Assembly (NCBI RefSeq): GCF_000382365.1
Contig: NZ_KB908220.1
Span: forward strand, 1 to 64,000
DNA: 64,000 nt
Source of the DNA: Pannonibacter phragmitetus DSM 14782
GTDB lineage: Bacteria; Pseudomonadota; Alphaproteobacteria; Rhizobiales; Stappiaceae
Direction: 5' to 3'
Numbering within the stretch: position 1 is the stretch's first letter; every line of letters starts with the position of its first letter. The notes below the pieces were generated by a model. That model had not been told where the DNA came from. It saw only the letters and a list, made by a program, of their open reading frames with translations, and did not search any database. A program made the translations under genes and the position numbers. Shown piece after piece: positions 41,318 to 50,657 of this stretch.

Positions 41318-43390
41318 TTATTCCGCAGCCGCCGCCAGGCGCGACTTGGCCAGCGCGGAACATTCCGCCATGACCTTCGACGCGCGGGCGATCGGGTTCG
41401 TCAGATAGAAGTCGCTGATCACGTTGGTGAAGGCGACGGAGTTGGTCTTGCCGCCAAGGCCGGCCAGAGCCTCCACGTCAGCCGGGTTGCCGGCTGCGAT
41501 GGTGTCGATGGCCGCCATATGCGGGAATTCCTCGAAGAGCTTGGCGCGCAGCTGCGCCAGGCTGTCGAACGGCAGAGCCTTGCCGAGAACAGCCGACAGG
41601 GCACGCAGGATGGCCCAGTCTTCACGCGCTTCACCCGGGGGGAAGCCGGCACGGTCGCCCAGCTGGACGCGGCCTTCAAGGTTCACGTAAAGGCCGGACT
41701 TCTCGGTATAGGCAGCGCCCGGCAGGATGACGTCGGCACGGTGCGCGCCCTTGTCACCATGGGTGCCCTGATAGACCACGAAAGCCCCGGCCGGGATCTC
41801 GATCTCGTCAACACCCAGCAGGAACAGCACGTCGAGGCTGTTCTCGGCCAGGATCTGGCCGGTTGACAGACCGCCCTCGCCCGGCACGAAGCCGATGTCG
41901 AGCGCGCCAACCTGAGCTGCTTCCGTGTGCAGGACGCTGAAGCCGTTCCAGTCTTCACGGACCGCGCCGCGCGACTGGGCCAGCTTGGCCGCCAGCGACA
42001 GAACCGCAGCCCCGTCCGGACGGTTGATCGCGCCCTGACCGGCGATGATGAGCGGCTTCTTCGCACCGGCGAGGAAGGAGGCATCGTCGATGAGCGAAGC
42101 CAGCGTGTCGGGGCCCGCACCCTTGTAGGTGGCCGGATAGGTGAGATCGGCGTTCTGGCCGATCACGGAAATCTCGACATTGCCCTTGACCCAGCGCTTG
42201 CGCAGACGGGCGTTGAGCACCGGAGCTTCGAGGCGCGGGTTGGTGCCAATCAGAACGATGGCATCGGCCTCGTCGATCCCGGCAACCGTGGCGTTGAACA
42301 GATAGCTGGCGCGGCCATGCTTGGGATGCAGCGGCGAGCCGGGGAAGCGGCTGTCGATGTTCTTCACACCGAGGCTGTCCATCAGGCTCTTCAGCGCAAA
42401 CAGCTCTTCCACGCTGGACAGCTGGCCGGCGAGCGCACCAATCTTGTCAGCGGTGGCGGCCTTCACCTTGTCCGCGATGATCTGGAAGGCTTCGCTCCAG
42501 CTCACCGGAACCAGCTTGCCGTCCTTGCGGGCGTAGGGCCGGTCGAGGCGCTGGGTCTTCAGGCCGTCCCAGATGTAGCGGGACTTGTCCGAGATCCACT
42601 CCTCGTTCACCTCGTCGTTGAGGCGCGGCATGATGCGCATCACTTCGCGGCCACGGGTGTCGACGCGGATGGCAGAGCCGAGCGCGTCCATGACGTCGAC
42701 GCTTTCCGTCTTCACCAGTTCCCAGGGACGGGCATTGAACTCATAGGGCTTGTGCGTCAGCGCACCCACCGGGCACAGGTCGGCCACGTTGCCCTGCATT
42801 TCGGAGGACAGCGCGGCTTCCAGATAGGTGGTGATCTCCGCATCCTCGCCGCGGCCGATCAGGCCCATGTCGGCAACGCCGCAGACTTCCGTGGTGAAAC
42901 GGACGCAGCGCGTGCAGTGGATGCAGCGGGTCATGATGGTCTTGACCAGCGGGCCGAGGTGCTTGTTCTCGACAGCGCGCTTGTTTTCGGCAAAGCGCGA
43001 GCTGTCCACACCATAGGCCATGGCCTGGTCCTGAAGATCGCACTCACCGCCCTGGTCACAGATCGGGCAGTCCAGCGGGTGGTTGATGAGCAGGAACTCC
43101 ATCACCCCCTCGCGGGCCTTCTTGACCATCGGGCTCTTGGTCAGCACCACCGGCGGCTCGCCGTTCGGGCCGGGCCGCAGGTCACGCACACCCATGGCGC
43201 AGGAGGCGGTCGGCTTCGGGGGCCCGCCCTTCACTTCCACAAGGCACATGCGGCAGTTGCCGGCAATCGAAAGCCGGTCGTGGTAGCAGAAACGCGGCAC
43301 TTCCGCGCCTGCTTCCTCGCAGGCCTGCAGCAGCGTGTAATCCGCCGGGACGTCAACTTCCTTGCCGTCGATGATCAGCTTTGTCATCAC
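41318..43390 (-). CDS. nuoG: NADH-quinone oxidoreductase subunit G
   Basis: Large iron-sulfur subunit of the peripheral arm, 690 residues. The N-terminal 2Fe-2S ferredoxin domain ([18 protein letters not shown]), the His/Cys cluster and 4Fe-4S region ([25 protein letters not shown]) and a molybdopterin-oxidoreductase-like C-terminal domain follow in the normal order. Its ATG overlaps the stop of the pentapeptide-repeat gene by four bases (ATGA), so its translation is coupled to that gene rather than directly to nuoF. Confidence 0.97.
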   Translation of the reverse strand: MMTKLIIDGKEVDVPADYTLLQACEEAGAEVPRFCYHDRLSIAGNCRMCLVEVKGGPPKPTASCAMGVRDLRPGPNGEPPVVLTKSPMVKKAREGVMEFLLINHPLDCPICDQGGECDLQDQAMAYGVDSSRFAENKRAVENKHLGPLVKTIMTRCIHCTRCVRFTTEVCGVADMGLIGRGEDAEITTYLEAALSSEMQGNVADLCPVGALTHKPYEFNARPWELVKTESVDVMDALGSAIRVDTRGREVMRIMPRLNDEVNEEWISDKSRYIWDGLKTQRLDRPYARKDGKLVPVSWSEAFQIIADKVKAATADKIGALAGQLSSVEELFALKSLMDSLGVKNIDSRFPGSPLHPKHGRASYLFNATVAGIDEADAIVLIGTNPRLEAPVLNARLRKRWVKGNVEISVIGQNADLTYPATYKGAGPDTLASLIDDASFLAGAKKPLIIAGQGAINRPDGAAVLSLAAKLAQSRGAVREDWNGFSVLHTEAAQVGALDIGFVPGEGGLSTGQILAENSLDVLFLLGVDEIEIPAGAFVVYQGTHGDKGAHRADVILPGAAYTEKSGLYVNLEGRVQLGDRAGFPPGEAREDWAILRALSAVLGKALPFDSLAQLRAKLFEEFPHMAAIDTIAAGNPADVEALAGLGGKTNSVAFTNVISDFYLTNPIARASKVMAECSALAKSRLAAAAE

Positions 43391-43722
43391 TTCGCCTCTT
43401 GTGCTGCGGTGTAGGCAGCCAGCAGTTCTGTGACCTCGATGCCGTTGATGGTCATCCCATCAAGCCGGCAATCGTTGATAGAGGCCCCCGCCAGATTGGC
43501 GTTGGTCATACGAAACCCGGCCATATTCACGTCGTCATACCGTCCGCCGGACAGGTTTGCGTCGCTGTATGTACAGCCAGACAGATTGATGTTGCGGTAA
43601 GATCCACCAGACAGGTTCACGTTCACGAACGTGCTCCCGGAGAGATTGACGTCATCAAAGGACGATCCGGAAAGATCGCTGCCTTTGACATCCATGCAAT
43701 GCTTTTCGTGGTGGATCTTCAT
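43387..43722 (-). CDS. Pentapeptide-repeat protein inserted between nuoF and nuoG
   Basis: A 111-residue protein made almost entirely of pentapeptide repeats from about 15 to 95 (DLSGS, NLSGS, NLSGG, NLSGC, NLSGG, NMAGF, NLAGA), which should fold as a right-handed quadrilateral beta-helix, and a short C-terminal tail with [14 protein letters not shown]. The ATG at 43722 follows GGAG by 7 bases and lies 4 bases after nuoF; the frame to 43782 would overlap nuoF and is rejected. Its TGA overlaps the nuoG ATG. The DNA looks less GC-rich than the flanking nuo genes, hinting at transfer. Role unknown. Confidence 0.85.
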   Translation of the reverse strand: MKIHHEKHCMDVKGSDLSGSSFDDVNLSGSTFVNVNLSGGSYRNINLSGCTYSDANLSGGRYDDVNMAGFRMTNANLAGASINDCRLDGMTINGIEVTELLAAYTAAQEAK

Positions 43723-43726
43723 CGCA

Positions 43727-45028
43727 TCACTCCGCTGCCGCCAGGGCCTTGGGAGCCTTGGTCTTGGCCACGTAGTCGTCAATGCGGGCCTCGATCACAG
43801 GCCGGAAGTTCTTGATCAGGCCCTGGATCGGCCATGCAGCCGCATCGCCAAGGGCGCAGATCGTGTGACCTTCCACCTGCTTGGTGACGTTGAACAGCAT
43901 GTCGATTTCCTCACGCGAGGACTGGCCCTTGACCATGCGCTCCATGACGCGCCACATCCAGCCGGTGCCTTCACGGCACGGCGTGCACTGGCCGCAGCTC
44001 TCGTGCTTGTAGAAGTAGCTCAGGCGCGCAATCGCCTTGATGATGTCGGTGGACTTGTCCATGACGATCACCGCCGCCGTGCCGAGGCCGGAGCCGAGGC
44101 CGCGCAGGGTGTCGAAGTCCATGGCCGTGTCCTTGATCTGCTCGCCGGTGAGACAGGGAACGGACGAGCCGCCCGGGATCACCGCCAGCAGATTGTCCCA
44201 GCCGCCGCGAATGCCGCCGCAGTGCTTCTCGATGAGTTCGCTGAACGGAATGCCCAACTCCTCCTCGACCGTGCAGGGACGGTTGACGTGGCCGGAGACG
44301 CAGAACAGCTTCGTGCCTGCATTGTTCGGCTTGCCGAGACCGGAGAACCAGGAAGCGCCCCGGCGCAGGATCGTCGGCGAAACAGCGATCGATTCCACGT
44401 TGTTCACGGTGGTCGGGCAGCCATAAAGGCCGACGTTCGCCGGGAACGGCGGCTTCAGGCGCGGCTGGCCCTTCTTGCCTTCAAGGCTTTCGAGCAGCGC
44501 GGTCTCTTCACCGCAAATATAGGCACCTGCACCGTGATGGACGTAGATGTCGAAGTCGTAGCCGTTCTTGTTGTTCTTGCCGATCAGCCCGGCATCATAG
44601 GCCTGATCGATGGCAGCCTGCAGGCGCTCGCGCTCACGGATGAACTCGCCGCGCACATAGATGTAGGCGGCGATCGCACCCATGGCGAAGCCGGCGATGA
44701 GGCAGCCTTCGACCAGCGTGTGCGGGTCGTGGCGCAGGATCTCCCGGTCCTTGCAGGTGCCCGGCTCGGACTCGTCCGCATTGACCACCAGATAGGACGG
44801 GCGGCCGTCGCTGGCCTTGGGCATGAAGGACCACTTGAGACCGGTCGGGAAGCCGGCGCCACCGCGCCCGCGCAGACCCGAACTCTTCATCTCCTCGATG
44901 ATCCAGTCGCGGCCCTTCTCGATCAGCCCTTTGGTGTTGTCCCAATGGCCACGCTTGCGGGCGCCTTCAAGGCCCCAGTCGTGCAAGCCGTAGATATTGG
45001 TGAAGATCCGATCCTGATCCTTCAGCAT
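43727..45028 (-). CDS. nuoF: NADH-quinone oxidoreductase subunit F
   Basis: NADH- and FMN-binding subunit of 433 residues. The glycine-rich [13 protein letters not shown] (54-66), the [13 protein letters not shown] stretch and the cluster N3 motif [11 protein letters not shown] near 355 are complete, with the last cysteine further on. Starts 10 bases after nuoE. ATG 45028. Confidence 0.97.
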   Translation of the reverse strand: MLKDQDRIFTNIYGLHDWGLEGARKRGHWDNTKGLIEKGRDWIIEEMKSSGLRGRGGAGFPTGLKWSFMPKASDGRPSYLVVNADESEPGTCKDREILRHDPHTLVEGCLIAGFAMGAIAAYIYVRGEFIRERERLQAAIDQAYDAGLIGKNNKNGYDFDIYVHHGAGAYICGEETALLESLEGKKGQPRLKPPFPANVGLYGCPTTVNNVESIAVSPTILRRGASWFSGLGKPNNAGTKLFCVSGHVNRPCTVEEELGIPFSELIEKHCGGIRGGWDNLLAVIPGGSSVPCLTGEQIKDTAMDFDTLRGLGSGLGTAAVIVMDKSTDIIKAIARLSYFYKHESCGQCTPCREGTGWMWRVMERMVKGQSSREEIDMLFNVTKQVEGHTICALGDAAAWPIQGLIKNFRPVIEARIDDYVAKTKAPKALAAAE

Positions 45029-45038
45029 CTTGTCTCTC

Positions 45039-45845
45039 TCACCCCTCGTTCTTGGCTGCGGCCTCAGCTGCCTTGCGGGCAGCCACTTCGGCCTTCACAC
45101 GTGCAACTGATACTTCAGCCGAATCCGGTACACCATTGAAATCCTTGCCACCGCCGTTGATCGACGGACCAGCAAAGGCATGCGAAGCCTTTTCCGAACC
45201 ATCCACCACATGGGCAGCAGGCAGAACGCCCTGGGTATCATCGGCAATTTCGGTCAGCGAGGTCGGGCCGCCTTCCGGAGCGCCGAAACGGCGATTGATC
45301 TGCGGCCCGGGGGTCACTTCACGGCCTGCGGAAATGTCGTCAATGAGCTTTTCAAGGCTCTCCGGCGTCAGGTCCTCGTAGGTGTCCTTGAAAATCTGCA
45401 CCATGGGCGCGTTGACGCAGGCACCAAGGCACTCGACCTCTTCCCAGGAGAAATTGCCGTCAGCCGACAGATCATGCGCATGCGCCGCGATCTTCGACTT
45501 GCACACCCGGATCAGGTCTTCTGCACCGCGCAGCTGGCAGGGCGTGGTGCCGCACACCTGGATATGCGCCTTCTTGCCCACCGGCTGCAGCTGGAACATG
45601 GTGTAGAACGTCGCCACTTCCAGCACGCGGATGTGCGGCATGCCCAGCATTTCCGCGATGTAGCGGATCGCCGGCTCGCTCACCCAGCCTTCGTTCTGTT
45701 CCTGTGCGCGCCACAAAAGCGGGATCACGGCCGAAGCCTGACGGCCAGCCGGGTAACGGTCGATCACCTTCTTCGCCCAAGCGAGATTTTCCGCTGTGAA
45801 AGCAAAGCTTTCAGGTTGTTCAGCGGCAAGTCTGCGAACCGCCAT
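45039..45845 (-). CDS. nuoE: NADH-quinone oxidoreductase subunit E
   Basis: 24-kDa-type subunit carrying the N1a 2Fe-2S cluster: Cys98 and Cys103 (VCGTTPC), Cys139 and Cys143 (CLGAC). The core ends near residue 185; the remaining 80 residues are a low-complexity, Ala/Lys-rich extension (ending [11 protein letters not shown]), which is usual in alphaproteobacteria. Total length 268. A 60-base gap separates it from the methyltransferase gene upstream. Confidence 0.96.
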   Translation of the reverse strand: MAVRRLAAEQPESFAFTAENLAWAKKVIDRYPAGRQASAVIPLLWRAQEQNEGWVSEPAIRYIAEMLGMPHIRVLEVATFYTMFQLQPVGKKAHIQVCGTTPCQLRGAEDLIRVCKSKIAAHAHDLSADGNFSWEEVECLGACVNAPMVQIFKDTYEDLTPESLEKLIDDISAGREVTPGPQINRRFGAPEGGPTSLTEIADDTQGVLPAAHVVDGSEKASHAFAGPSINGGGKDFNGVPDSAEVSVARVKAEVAARKAAEAAAKNEG

Positions 45846-45905
45846 GGTCCTTTTCCCCGTTCCGTGCCCTGTGGGCCGCTGCCCCTCCGGTCCTGCCCGG
45901 CGCCC

Positions 45906-46859
45906 CTACCCTCTTGCGAGGGATTCGAGACGGTCGAGCCAGAAGCGGCTGCGTGTGGCGAAGAAGTCGTAACCTCTGCGCCGGTTGGTCTTGATACGGT
46001 CCAGCTCACCGAGCGGGCCGAGTTCAAAAAAGTCGCGTCCGGCATGGCCGAACAACCGCATTCCGCAGTCCTCGCGCAAGTAGCGCGAAACGGCATGGCT
46101 GCGGTCGCTGCCATGCTCCTCGTAGATTACAAGCACATCGCGCATCAGAAGCGCCACGCCACCGCGCAGCGCCTCGATCTCGACGCCCTCCACATCCAGC
46201 TTCAGGACCAGCGGCCCTTCCTGCGGAATGTGTCCATCGTCCACGAGGCGGTCGAGCGTAACCGAAAGAACCTCGCCCTTCGGCTCCACACCGGCCTGAG
46301 GCACAACGGACCGTGCCTCATGCTTGGCCCCGTAGAAACGGAGCACATCGTCATCCCGTCCGGCCACTGCCCGGTTGAGGCAGGCGACCTTGCCGCCGTT
46401 CACCGCCACATTCGCCTCAAGCAGGGCGAAACTGGCGGGATCCAGCTCGATTGCGGCCGCCTTGTGCCGGCCAAACCGCTCACTGGCCACTTTCAGTGAC
46501 CAGTACCCGTAATTGGCACCACAATCGATGAAGGTGTAATCACAATCCTTCACCGCCAGCAGCACCGCCTCTACCTCTTCCTCGTAGGTATCGCGAGGAT
46601 CCAGCAGAAGCCCCCAATAGCCGTCGCCATAGGGAAAGCAGAACGTCATGTCCTGCGTGAACCTGACAGCCACCTTGCGGCGGCTTGGCAGCAGGCAGCG
46701 GATCAGCCGCGCCGCATGCGAGAACCCCAGATCGTCCAGCGGCCGCAGCGCCTTGGCTGCCATCCGCGTCAGCACCAGACCCGCGTGCTCCACCAGCGTC
46801 GCATCCGAGATGGCGCCGCTGGCCTTGTCCACGCGGATCGGGGCTCCGGTCAGGTCCAT
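45906..46859 (-). CDS. FkbM-family SAM-dependent methyltransferase inserted between nuoD and nuoE
   Basis: A 317-residue Rossmann-fold methyltransferase. The SAM motif FIDCGANYG is at 110-118, an acidic AIELDP at 136-141 should bind the ribose, and the LKLDVEG motif typical of FkbM proteins is at 219-225. It starts three bases after the nuoD stop codon, inside the Complex I operon. FkbM members usually methylate sugars or small molecules; a substrate linked to Complex I (for example an arginine of NuoD, as NDUFAF7 methylates NDUFS2 in mitochondria) is only a speculation, since NDUFAF7 belongs to a different methyltransferase family. Confidence 0.88.
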   Translation of the reverse strand: MDLTGAPIRVDKASGAISDATLVEHAGLVLTRMAAKALRPLDDLGFSHAARLIRCLLPSRRKVAVRFTQDMTFCFPYGDGYWGLLLDPRDTYEEEVEAVLLAVKDCDYTFIDCGANYGYWSLKVASERFGRHKAAAIELDPASFALLEANVAVNGGKVACLNRAVAGRDDDVLRFYGAKHEARSVVPQAGVEPKGEVLSVTLDRLVDDGHIPQEGPLVLKLDVEGVEIEALRGGVALLMRDVLVIYEEHGSDRSHAVSRYLREDCGMRLFGHAGRDFFELGPLGELDRIKTNRRRGYDFFATRSRFWLDRLESLARG

Positions 46860-46862
46860 GCC

Positions 46863-48047
46863 CTAGCGGTCGACCTCCCCGAACACGATATCGAGCGAGC
46901 CGAGCACTGCGGAAATGTCGGCCAGCTGATGCCCGCGGCAGAGGAAGTCCATCGCCTGGAGATGGCTGTAACCCGGCGCCTTGATCTTGCAGCGGTACGG
47001 CTTGTTGGTGCCATCCGCCACGAGATAGACGCCGAACTCACCCTTCGGCGCTTCCACGGCAGCGTAAACTTCGCCAGCCGGCACGTGGTAGCCTTCCGTG
47101 TAGAGCTTGAAGTGGTGGATGAGCGCTTCCATCGACCGCTTCATCTCGCCCCGCTTCGGCGGCACGATCTTGCCATCGGTGGACGAGACCGGACCGGTCT
47201 CCTTGGTCAGGCGCTCAAGGCACTGCTTCATGATGCGGATCGACTGGCGCATCTCTTCCATGCGGATGAGATAACGGTCGTAGCAATCACCGTTCTTGCC
47301 GATCGGGATGTCGAAGTCGAGGTCGCCGTAGCACTCATAGGGCTGCGATTTGCGCAGATCCCAGGCAGCACCAGAACCGCGCACCATGACGCCCGAAAAG
47401 CCCCAGGCCCAGGCCTCTTCCAGCGTCACAACGCCAATATCGACGTTACGCTGCTTGAAGATTCGGTTGCCGGTGAGAAGCCCGTCGATATCGTCCAGCG
47501 TCTGCAGGAACGGATCGCAGAAGTCCCAGATGTCATCAAGCAGCTGGCGCGGCAGATCCTGATGGATGCCGCCCGGCCGGACGAAGGCAGCGTGCATGCG
47601 CGCGCCGCAGGCACGCTCATAGAACACCATCAGCTCTTCACGCGGCTCGAAACCCCAGAGCGGCGGCGTCAGCGCGCCAACGTCCATGGCCTGCGTCGTC
47701 ACGTTGAGCAGATGCGACAGGATGCGGCCGATTTCCGAGTAGAGCACACGGATCAGCTGCCCGCGCATCGGCACGGTAATGCCGAGCATGCGTTCCACCG
47801 CCAGGGCAAAGGCATGCTCCTGGTTCATCGGCGCCACGTAGTCGAGGCGGTCGAAATAAGGAACTGCCTGCAGATAGGTCTTCTGCTCGATCAGCTTCTC
47901 GGTGCCGCGATGCAGCAGGCCGATATGCGGATCAACGCGCGTCACCACTTCGCCGTCCAGTTCCAGCACAAGGCGCAGCACGCCGTGCGCAGCCGGATGC
48001 TGCGGACCGAAGTTGATGTTGAAATTGCGAACCTGAGCCTCAGCCAT
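46863..48047 (-). CDS. nuoD: NADH-quinone oxidoreductase subunit D
   Basis: 49-kDa-type subunit that forms the quinone site, 394 residues, separate from nuoC as in alphaproteobacteria and mitochondria. The start [14 protein letters not shown] and [14 protein letters not shown] segments contain the quinone-binding His/Tyr region, and the protein ends with the conserved IVFGEVDR. Lies 11 bases after nuoC. Confidence 0.97.
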   Translation of the reverse strand: MAEAQVRNFNINFGPQHPAAHGVLRLVLELDGEVVTRVDPHIGLLHRGTEKLIEQKTYLQAVPYFDRLDYVAPMNQEHAFALAVERMLGITVPMRGQLIRVLYSEIGRILSHLLNVTTQAMDVGALTPPLWGFEPREELMVFYERACGARMHAAFVRPGGIHQDLPRQLLDDIWDFCDPFLQTLDDIDGLLTGNRIFKQRNVDIGVVTLEEAWAWGFSGVMVRGSGAAWDLRKSQPYECYGDLDFDIPIGKNGDCYDRYLIRMEEMRQSIRIMKQCLERLTKETGPVSSTDGKIVPPKRGEMKRSMEALIHHFKLYTEGYHVPAGEVYAAVEAPKGEFGVYLVADGTNKPYRCKIKAPGYSHLQAMDFLCRGHQLADISAVLGSLDIVFGEVDR

Positions 48048-48058
48048 GCCGCCCGCCC

Positions 48059-48664
48059 TTAATTCGTCGTTGCCTTCTCATCGCCGGGAAGCACGTATTC
48101 CGTGCCTTCCCAGGGCGAGAGAAAGTCGAAGTTGCGGAATTCCTGTGTCAGCCGGACCGGCTCATAGACAACGCGCTTCTTGTCGTCGTCATAGCGCACT
48201 TCCACGTAACCGGTTACGGGGAAGTCCTTGCGCAGCGGATGGCCGTCAAAGCCGTAGTCCGTCAGGATGCGGCGCAGATCCGGGTGGCCGGAGAAGAGAA
48301 TGCCGTACATGTCGTAGGCTTCGCGCTCGAACCACTCGGCACCGGGGAAAACGGGCGTCAGCGACGGAACCGGCGTGTCCTCGTCGGTCGCCACCTTCAC
48401 GCGGATGCGCTGGTTCTGCACCGGGGACAGGAAGTGGTAGACAACGTCGAAGCGCTTGTCGCGGAAGGGATAATCCACACCGCAAATGTCCGTCAGATTG
48501 ACGAACTTGCAGCTCGCGTCATCGCGCAGGAAACGAACCACATCGATGATGTCCTGGGCCGGAACGGTCAGCGTCAGCTCGCCATAGGCAACCTGCCACG
48601 ACAACAACCGGTCCTTCAGCGCCAGCCCGATATGCTCGCCGAGTTCCTTCAGCGTCTCGTCCAT
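48059..48664 (-). CDS. nuoC: NADH-quinone oxidoreductase subunit C
   Basis: 30-kDa-type peripheral-arm subunit, 201 residues. The signature region with [20 protein letters not shown] precedes the conserved GHPLRKDFP. Separated from nuoB by about 100 bases without other features. Confidence 0.97.
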   Translation of the reverse strand: MDETLKELGEHIGLALKDRLLSWQVAYGELTLTVPAQDIIDVVRFLRDDASCKFVNLTDICGVDYPFRDKRFDVVYHFLSPVQNQRIRVKVATDEDTPVPSLTPVFPGAEWFEREAYDMYGILFSGHPDLRRILTDYGFDGHPLRKDFPVTGYVEVRYDDDKKRVVYEPVRLTQEFRNFDFLSPWEGTEYVLPGDEKATTN

Positions 48665-48763
48665 CGTTTTGTTCCCGACCCTTCCGGACCTGACGGCGCG
48701 GATCCCTCAACCCGCACCCTTGCATTCTACACGGTGCTGCCCGGGCCTTGCGCCCGGACGGCC

Positions 48764-49345
48764 TTAGCGTTCGATCGTGCCTGTGCGGCGGATTTTCTTC
48801 TGCAGCATCAGCACGCCGTACAGCAGCGCCTCTGCCGTCGGCGGGCAGCCCGGGACATAAATGTCAACCGGAACGATGCGGTCGCAACCGCGCACCACCG
48901 AATAGGAATAGTGATAATACCCGCCACCATTGGCGCAGGAGCCCATGGAGATGACGTAGCGCGGCTCCGGCATCTGGTCGTAGACCTTGCGAAGCGCGGG
49001 CGCCATCTTGTTGGTCAGCGTGCCGGCGACGATCATCACGTCGGACTGGCGCGGGCTGGCGCGCGGTGCAAAGCCAAACCGTTCCGCGTCATAACGCGGC
49101 ATCGACATCTGCATCATTTCCACGGCGCAGCAGGCCAGACCGAAGGTCATCCACATCAGCGAGCCGGTACGGGCCCACTGGATCAGGCTCTCGGTCGAGG
49201 TGACCAGAAAGCCCTTGTCGGCCAGCTCGTCATTGACCTGCATGAAGAAGGCATCGGAAGCCCCGGCGGGCTTGCCGGTGGCCGGATCGATCACACCCTT
49301 CGGAGCGGGTGCGACCAGCGTGTCCGAAGACGTGGTCAGTCCCAT
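48764..49345 (-). CDS. nuoB: NADH-quinone oxidoreductase subunit B
   Basis: Subunit that holds cluster N2 next to the quinone site, 193 residues from the ATG at 49345. Ligands are the tandem Cys72-Cys73 (ACCAVEMM), Cys137 (GSCANGG) and Cys167 ([10 protein letters not shown]). The first 30 residues are a flexible extension. The longer frame from 49366 is not needed; the chosen start overlaps nuoA by ten bases and follows a G-rich Shine-Dalgarno sequence. Confidence 0.97.
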   Translation of the reverse strand: MGLTTSSDTLVAPAPKGVIDPATGKPAGASDAFFMQVNDELADKGFLVTSTESLIQWARTGSLMWMTFGLACCAVEMMQMSMPRYDAERFGFAPRASPRQSDVMIVAGTLTNKMAPALRKVYDQMPEPRYVISMGSCANGGGYYHYSYSVVRGCDRIVPVDIYVPGCPPTAEALLYGVLMLQKKIRRTGTIER

Positions 49346-49701
49346 TCCAGAGCCCCCTTCTTCCATTCATAGATAAAGCCGATGGTCAGCACACCGAGGA
49401 AGGTCATCATCGACCAGAAGCCGAGCCAGCCCAGATCCCCGAACACAACTGCCCAGGGGAAGAGGAACGCCACTTCCAGATCAAAAATGATGAACAGGAT
49501 CGACACCAGATAGAAGCGCACATCAAACTTCATGCGCGCATCGTCAAAGGCGTTGAATCCGCACTCGTAGGCCGACAGTTTTTCAGGATCCGGCTTGGAA
49601 TAGGCCAGCAAAAACGGCGACACCAGCAGCGCCAGGCCAATGACCAGCGCAATACCGATGAAGACGGCAATCGGGAGATAATCCCGCAACAGATCTTCCA
49701 T
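49336..49701 (-). CDS. nuoA: NADH-quinone oxidoreductase subunit A
   Basis: Three-helix membrane subunit, 121 residues from [10 protein letters not shown]. The loop [20 protein letters not shown] and the following membrane stretch [11 protein letters not shown] are the family hallmarks. The frame opens to 49770, but that start would lie inside the promoter at 49770-49798. It is the first gene of the operon. Confidence 0.97.
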   Translation of the reverse strand: MEDLLRDYLPIAVFIGIALVIGLALLVSPFLLAYSKPDPEKLSAYECGFNAFDDARMKFDVRFYLVSILFIIFDLEVAFLFPWAVVFGDLGWLGFWSMMTFLGVLTIGFIYEWKKGALEWD

Positions 49702-49769
49702 GTCTTTCGCGTCCTTGCACTTGGCGGGCCGGATCGGGAGGAGATCCGGTGCTTCCGGCACGTGCCCCA

Positions 49770-49798
49770 CTCATAGGAGTACGACTCGAGCCTGTCAA
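49770..49798 (-). promoter_or_regulatory. Probable promoter of the nuo operon
   Basis: On the minus strand TTGACA (49793-49798) and TATGAG (49770-49775) are 17 bases apart, a near-perfect sigma-70 spacing. The start point would be about 60 bases before nuoA. Confidence 0.8.
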
Positions 49799-50100
49799 AC
49801 GCCCCGATTTTACCAACATGCGAGCGCACGCTTAGCTCACGCGCATGACCAACGCAAGAGCCGAAAGCAGAGGGCGCAATGGCTTGCTCAGGCCAGCAAG
49901 CATAAACAGCTCCGGAAAGGCACGTCACCCCTGCGGCAGCGCCGCTGCCCGCATATCCTGTTGACGGGCACCTAGTGCGGAAACCCCACAGGAAAAGGCC
50001 GCCACAAGACCATGAACCGCGGCCAACCGCCGCAGCAGCCGCCAGCCCCTGCCCCGCCGGGCAAGCATTTCATGAACGTGGAAAGTTTTTAGCGGACATG
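49799..50100. other. Intergenic stretch between tRNA-Asp terminator and nuo promoter
   Basis: About 300 bases with no supported gene. It may hold upstream regulatory sites for the nuo promoter; I see no clear palindrome or regulator box. Confidence 0.5.
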
Positions 50101-50123
50101 AAAAAAGCCCCACGAGGGGGCTT
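50101..50123 (-). terminator. Intrinsic terminator after the tRNA-Asp pair
   Basis: aagcccc (50105-50111) pairs with ggggctt (50117-50123); on the minus strand the stem is followed by six T. It lies just downstream of the second tRNA-Asp. Confidence 0.9.
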
Positions 50124-50139
50124 CATCAAGTTTCGTAAG

Positions 50140-50216
50140 TGGCGCGAGTGACGGGGCTCGAACCCGCGACCTCCGGCGTGACAGGCCGGCACTCTAACCA
50201 ACTGAGCTACACCCGC
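50140..50216 (-). tRNA. tRNA-Asp (anticodon GTC), copy 2
   Basis: Minus-strand sequence folds into a full cloverleaf: acceptor GCGGGTG with CACTCGC, anticodon loop CTGTCAC, T loop GGTTCGAACCC, discriminator G and an encoded CCA. Identical in sequence to the copy 39 bases upstream. Confidence 0.97.
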
Positions 50217-50254
50217 ACACTTTACGAAACGGTGCCAAACCCTTCAGAAGGGAA

Positions 50255-50331
50255 TGGCGCGAGTGACGGGGCTCGAACCCGCGACCTCCGGCGTGACAGG
50301 CCGGCACTCTAACCAACTGAGCTACACCCGC
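50255..50331 (-). tRNA. tRNA-Asp (anticodon GTC), copy 1
   Basis: Same 77-base cloverleaf with encoded CCA as the neighbouring copy. It is the promoter-proximal gene of the pair. Confidence 0.97.
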
Positions 50332-50375
50332 TTCGTTTCCCCCGCAGCAACCTTCCGGCGCCGCGAAGTGGTGCC

Positions 50376-50404
50376 GATGTACGGCGCGCCCGGACGGAAG
50401 TCAA
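50376..50404 (-). promoter_or_regulatory. Probable promoter of the tRNA-Asp pair
   Basis: On the minus strand TTGACT (50399-50404) and TACATC (50376-50381) are separated by 17 GC-rich bases. Transcription would begin about 40 bases before the first tRNA. Confidence 0.65.
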
Positions 50405-50657
50405 GCACCCCTGAACCGGCGAATGACCTGTTTTTCAAAAAAGGCAGAAAACCGCGTCTTTTGACCCGGCGCCATTGTGGATAAAACCAAGACAGCGATG
50501 CACGCGACAATCTGCACAAACTTACGCAGAAAAATGCAACCAAAAGAAAACATTTTCACTTGCCGCTATAAGTCTAAACACTCCACGTGAATGGGATATT
50601 TGTTAACGACCTTGCGGCATCTTAGCAGCACGCTCTCTATTTTTACCGGAGTTCATA
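50405..50657. other. AT-richer upstream region of the chemoreceptor gene
   Basis: About 250 bases without a gene, with A-rich stretches (for example around 50520-50560) unlike the GC-rich surroundings. It should contain the promoter of the chemoreceptor gene, but no clear -35/-10 pair stands out. A GGAG ribosome-binding site lies before the ATG at 50658. Confidence 0.5.

Noticed and set aside
49336-49770. Longer nuoA beginning at 49770
   Set aside because: This start would lie in the -10 box of the nuo promoter and adds 23 residues not typical of NuoA.
50254-50484. Plus-strand ORF starting MARVTGLEPATSGVTG
   Set aside because: This is a translation of the antisense of tRNA-Asp, a very common false protein in databases.
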